Source: Candidatus Delongbacteria bacterium
GTDB taxonomy: Bacteria; UBA4055
Reading direction: 5' to 3'
DNA: 7,107 nt
NCBI GenBank assembly: GCA_028702975.1
Contig: JAQVNT010000079.1
Coordinates: 1 to 7,107 of the forward strand
The translations under genes were made by a program, and so were the position numbers. The notes below the pieces were generated by a model. The model was not told the DNA's origin. It did no database searches and saw only the letters and a program-made list of their open reading frames with translations. Below, one piece after another: positions 6,529 through 7,107 of this stretch (position 1 is its first letter; the number at the start of each line of letters is the position of its first letter).

Positions 6529-7107
6529 TTACTTTTCTCCTGTATTAGTGTTGGTAATTCCGAGATAGAAGAAGTCCATGGCATAAGAAATCATTTCCTC
6601 CATGTTGAAATCTTTTGTCTGCGTAAAATCAGGCTTTATATTTATGATCATTGAGTTAATAAAAACAATTCCGATGAACATTGCATCAAGCAAATTCGCG
6701 GCATAATCCGTGTTAAGGTCTTTATTGAATTTTTTTTCACTGATCCCCTGCGTAAGGATACTTTTGAGCACTTCGAATGTCTTGAGTTTGAGTTCAATGA
6801 ATTCAACACGGGATTTTTCTTTTATCTGGTAGTTCGGCTTTATGATCATGAGGTTCTTTGATCTCTTTATGAACTCCATGTGAGCATTCTTCATCAATTC
6901 AAGTTTATCTTTTGCTGTAAGATCCATTTCAAGAAGCCCCGATATTTTATTGTAGAATTTCTGAAGATGCTGACCGGCTATGTTCACTGCTATCTCTTCT
7001 TTATCCCTAAAATAAGAATAAAGTGAGCCTTTAGAAAAACCCACATTATGAGCGATATCCTCCATTTTAGCGTTCTTAAAACCGACCTTGTCGATCAGTT
7101 TTGCAGC
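6529..7107 (-). CDS. TetR/AcrR-family transcriptional regulator (5' end outside window)
   Basis: This one-component repressor likely controls the pump operon it heads. The frame stays open to the window edge: 14 codons (AAKLIDKVGFKNAK) precede the first visible Met at 7065 and match the usual N-terminal helix of TetR proteins. The true start therefore lies beyond 7107, with perhaps 15-20 residues missing. Of the 192 visible residues, 14-33 form the helix-turn-helix: KMEDIAHNVGFSKGSLYSYF, then RDKEE. The rest is an all-helical ligand-binding and dimerisation domain without recognisable family-specific motifs (ending AMDFFYLGI). The stop codon touches the pump ATG, and the last codons (ACA GGA GAA AAG) contain the pump's ribosome binding site. 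Co-directional position suggests autorepression relieved by a pump substrate. The operator and promoter should lie outside the window, upstream. Confidence 0.93.
   Translation of the reverse strand, partial: AAKLIDKVGFKNAKMEDIAHNVGFSKGSLYSYFRDKEEIAVNIAGQHLQKFYNKISGLLEMDLTAKDKLELMKNAHMEFIKRSKNLMIIKPNYQIKEKSRVEFIELKLKTFEVLKSILTQGISEKKFNKDLNTDYAANLLDAMFIGIVFINSMIINIKPDFTQTKDFNMEEMISYAMDFFYLGITNTNTGEK
6536..6541 (-). promoter_or_regulatory. Pump ribosome binding site embedded in the repressor gene
   Basis: AGGAGA on the minus strand lies seven bases before the pump ATG at 6528. It is read as part of the Gly-Glu codons near the repressor's C-terminus. Because the repressor stop TAA is followed immediately by ATG, terminating ribosomes can restart on the pump gene. 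Confidence 0.7.

Noticed and set aside
7023..7065. Treating the Met at 7065 as the TetR start
   Set aside because: The frame is open upstream to the window edge and the upstream residues match the normal first helix of TetR proteins. Starting at 7065 would cut into the DNA-binding domain.

Overview
The window suggests a Gram-negative bacterium of moderate GC content. It encodes a periplasmic lipoprotein adaptor and an outer-membrane channel, so two membranes are needed. Nothing in it fixes the phylum. Protein style and base composition would fit Spirochaetota, Bacteroidota/Fibrobacterota or a candidate phylum such as Delongbacteria, but that is a guess. All five complete or near-complete genes, plus one fragment at the left edge, lie on the minus strand, so transcription runs from high to low coordinates.

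The right and central part (7107 down to 904) is one compact efflux operon. In transcription order it holds a TetR-family repressor (its N-terminus is cut by the window edge), a 1047-residue RND inner-membrane pump, a TolC-type outer-membrane channel, and a lipoprotein membrane-fusion (adaptor) protein. The repressor stop abuts the pump start (TAAATG), the pump stop overlaps the channel start (TAATG), and only 16 bases separate channel and adaptor, so translation is probably coupled. These three transport proteins form a complete tripartite exporter. The leading TetR protein presumably senses a substrate and represses its own operon. The substrate cannot be read from the sequence. The most notable feature is in the pump: the membrane-buried Asp-Asp and Lys that relay protons in AcrB are Thr-Asn and Asn here.

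The left part (835 down to 1) follows a 68-base gap that holds a weak terminator-like hairpin. It encodes an AT-rich AbiEii-type nucleotidyltransferase (the toxin component of type IV toxin-antitoxin/abortive-infection modules). Overlapping its 3' end is the start of a second small gene, cut by the window edge, which is a candidate partner or antitoxin. Its placement downstream is the reverse of the classical AbiEi-AbiEii order. No RNA genes, insertion sequences, CRISPR arrays or long repeats were seen, and no gene-free stretch exceeds 70 bases.
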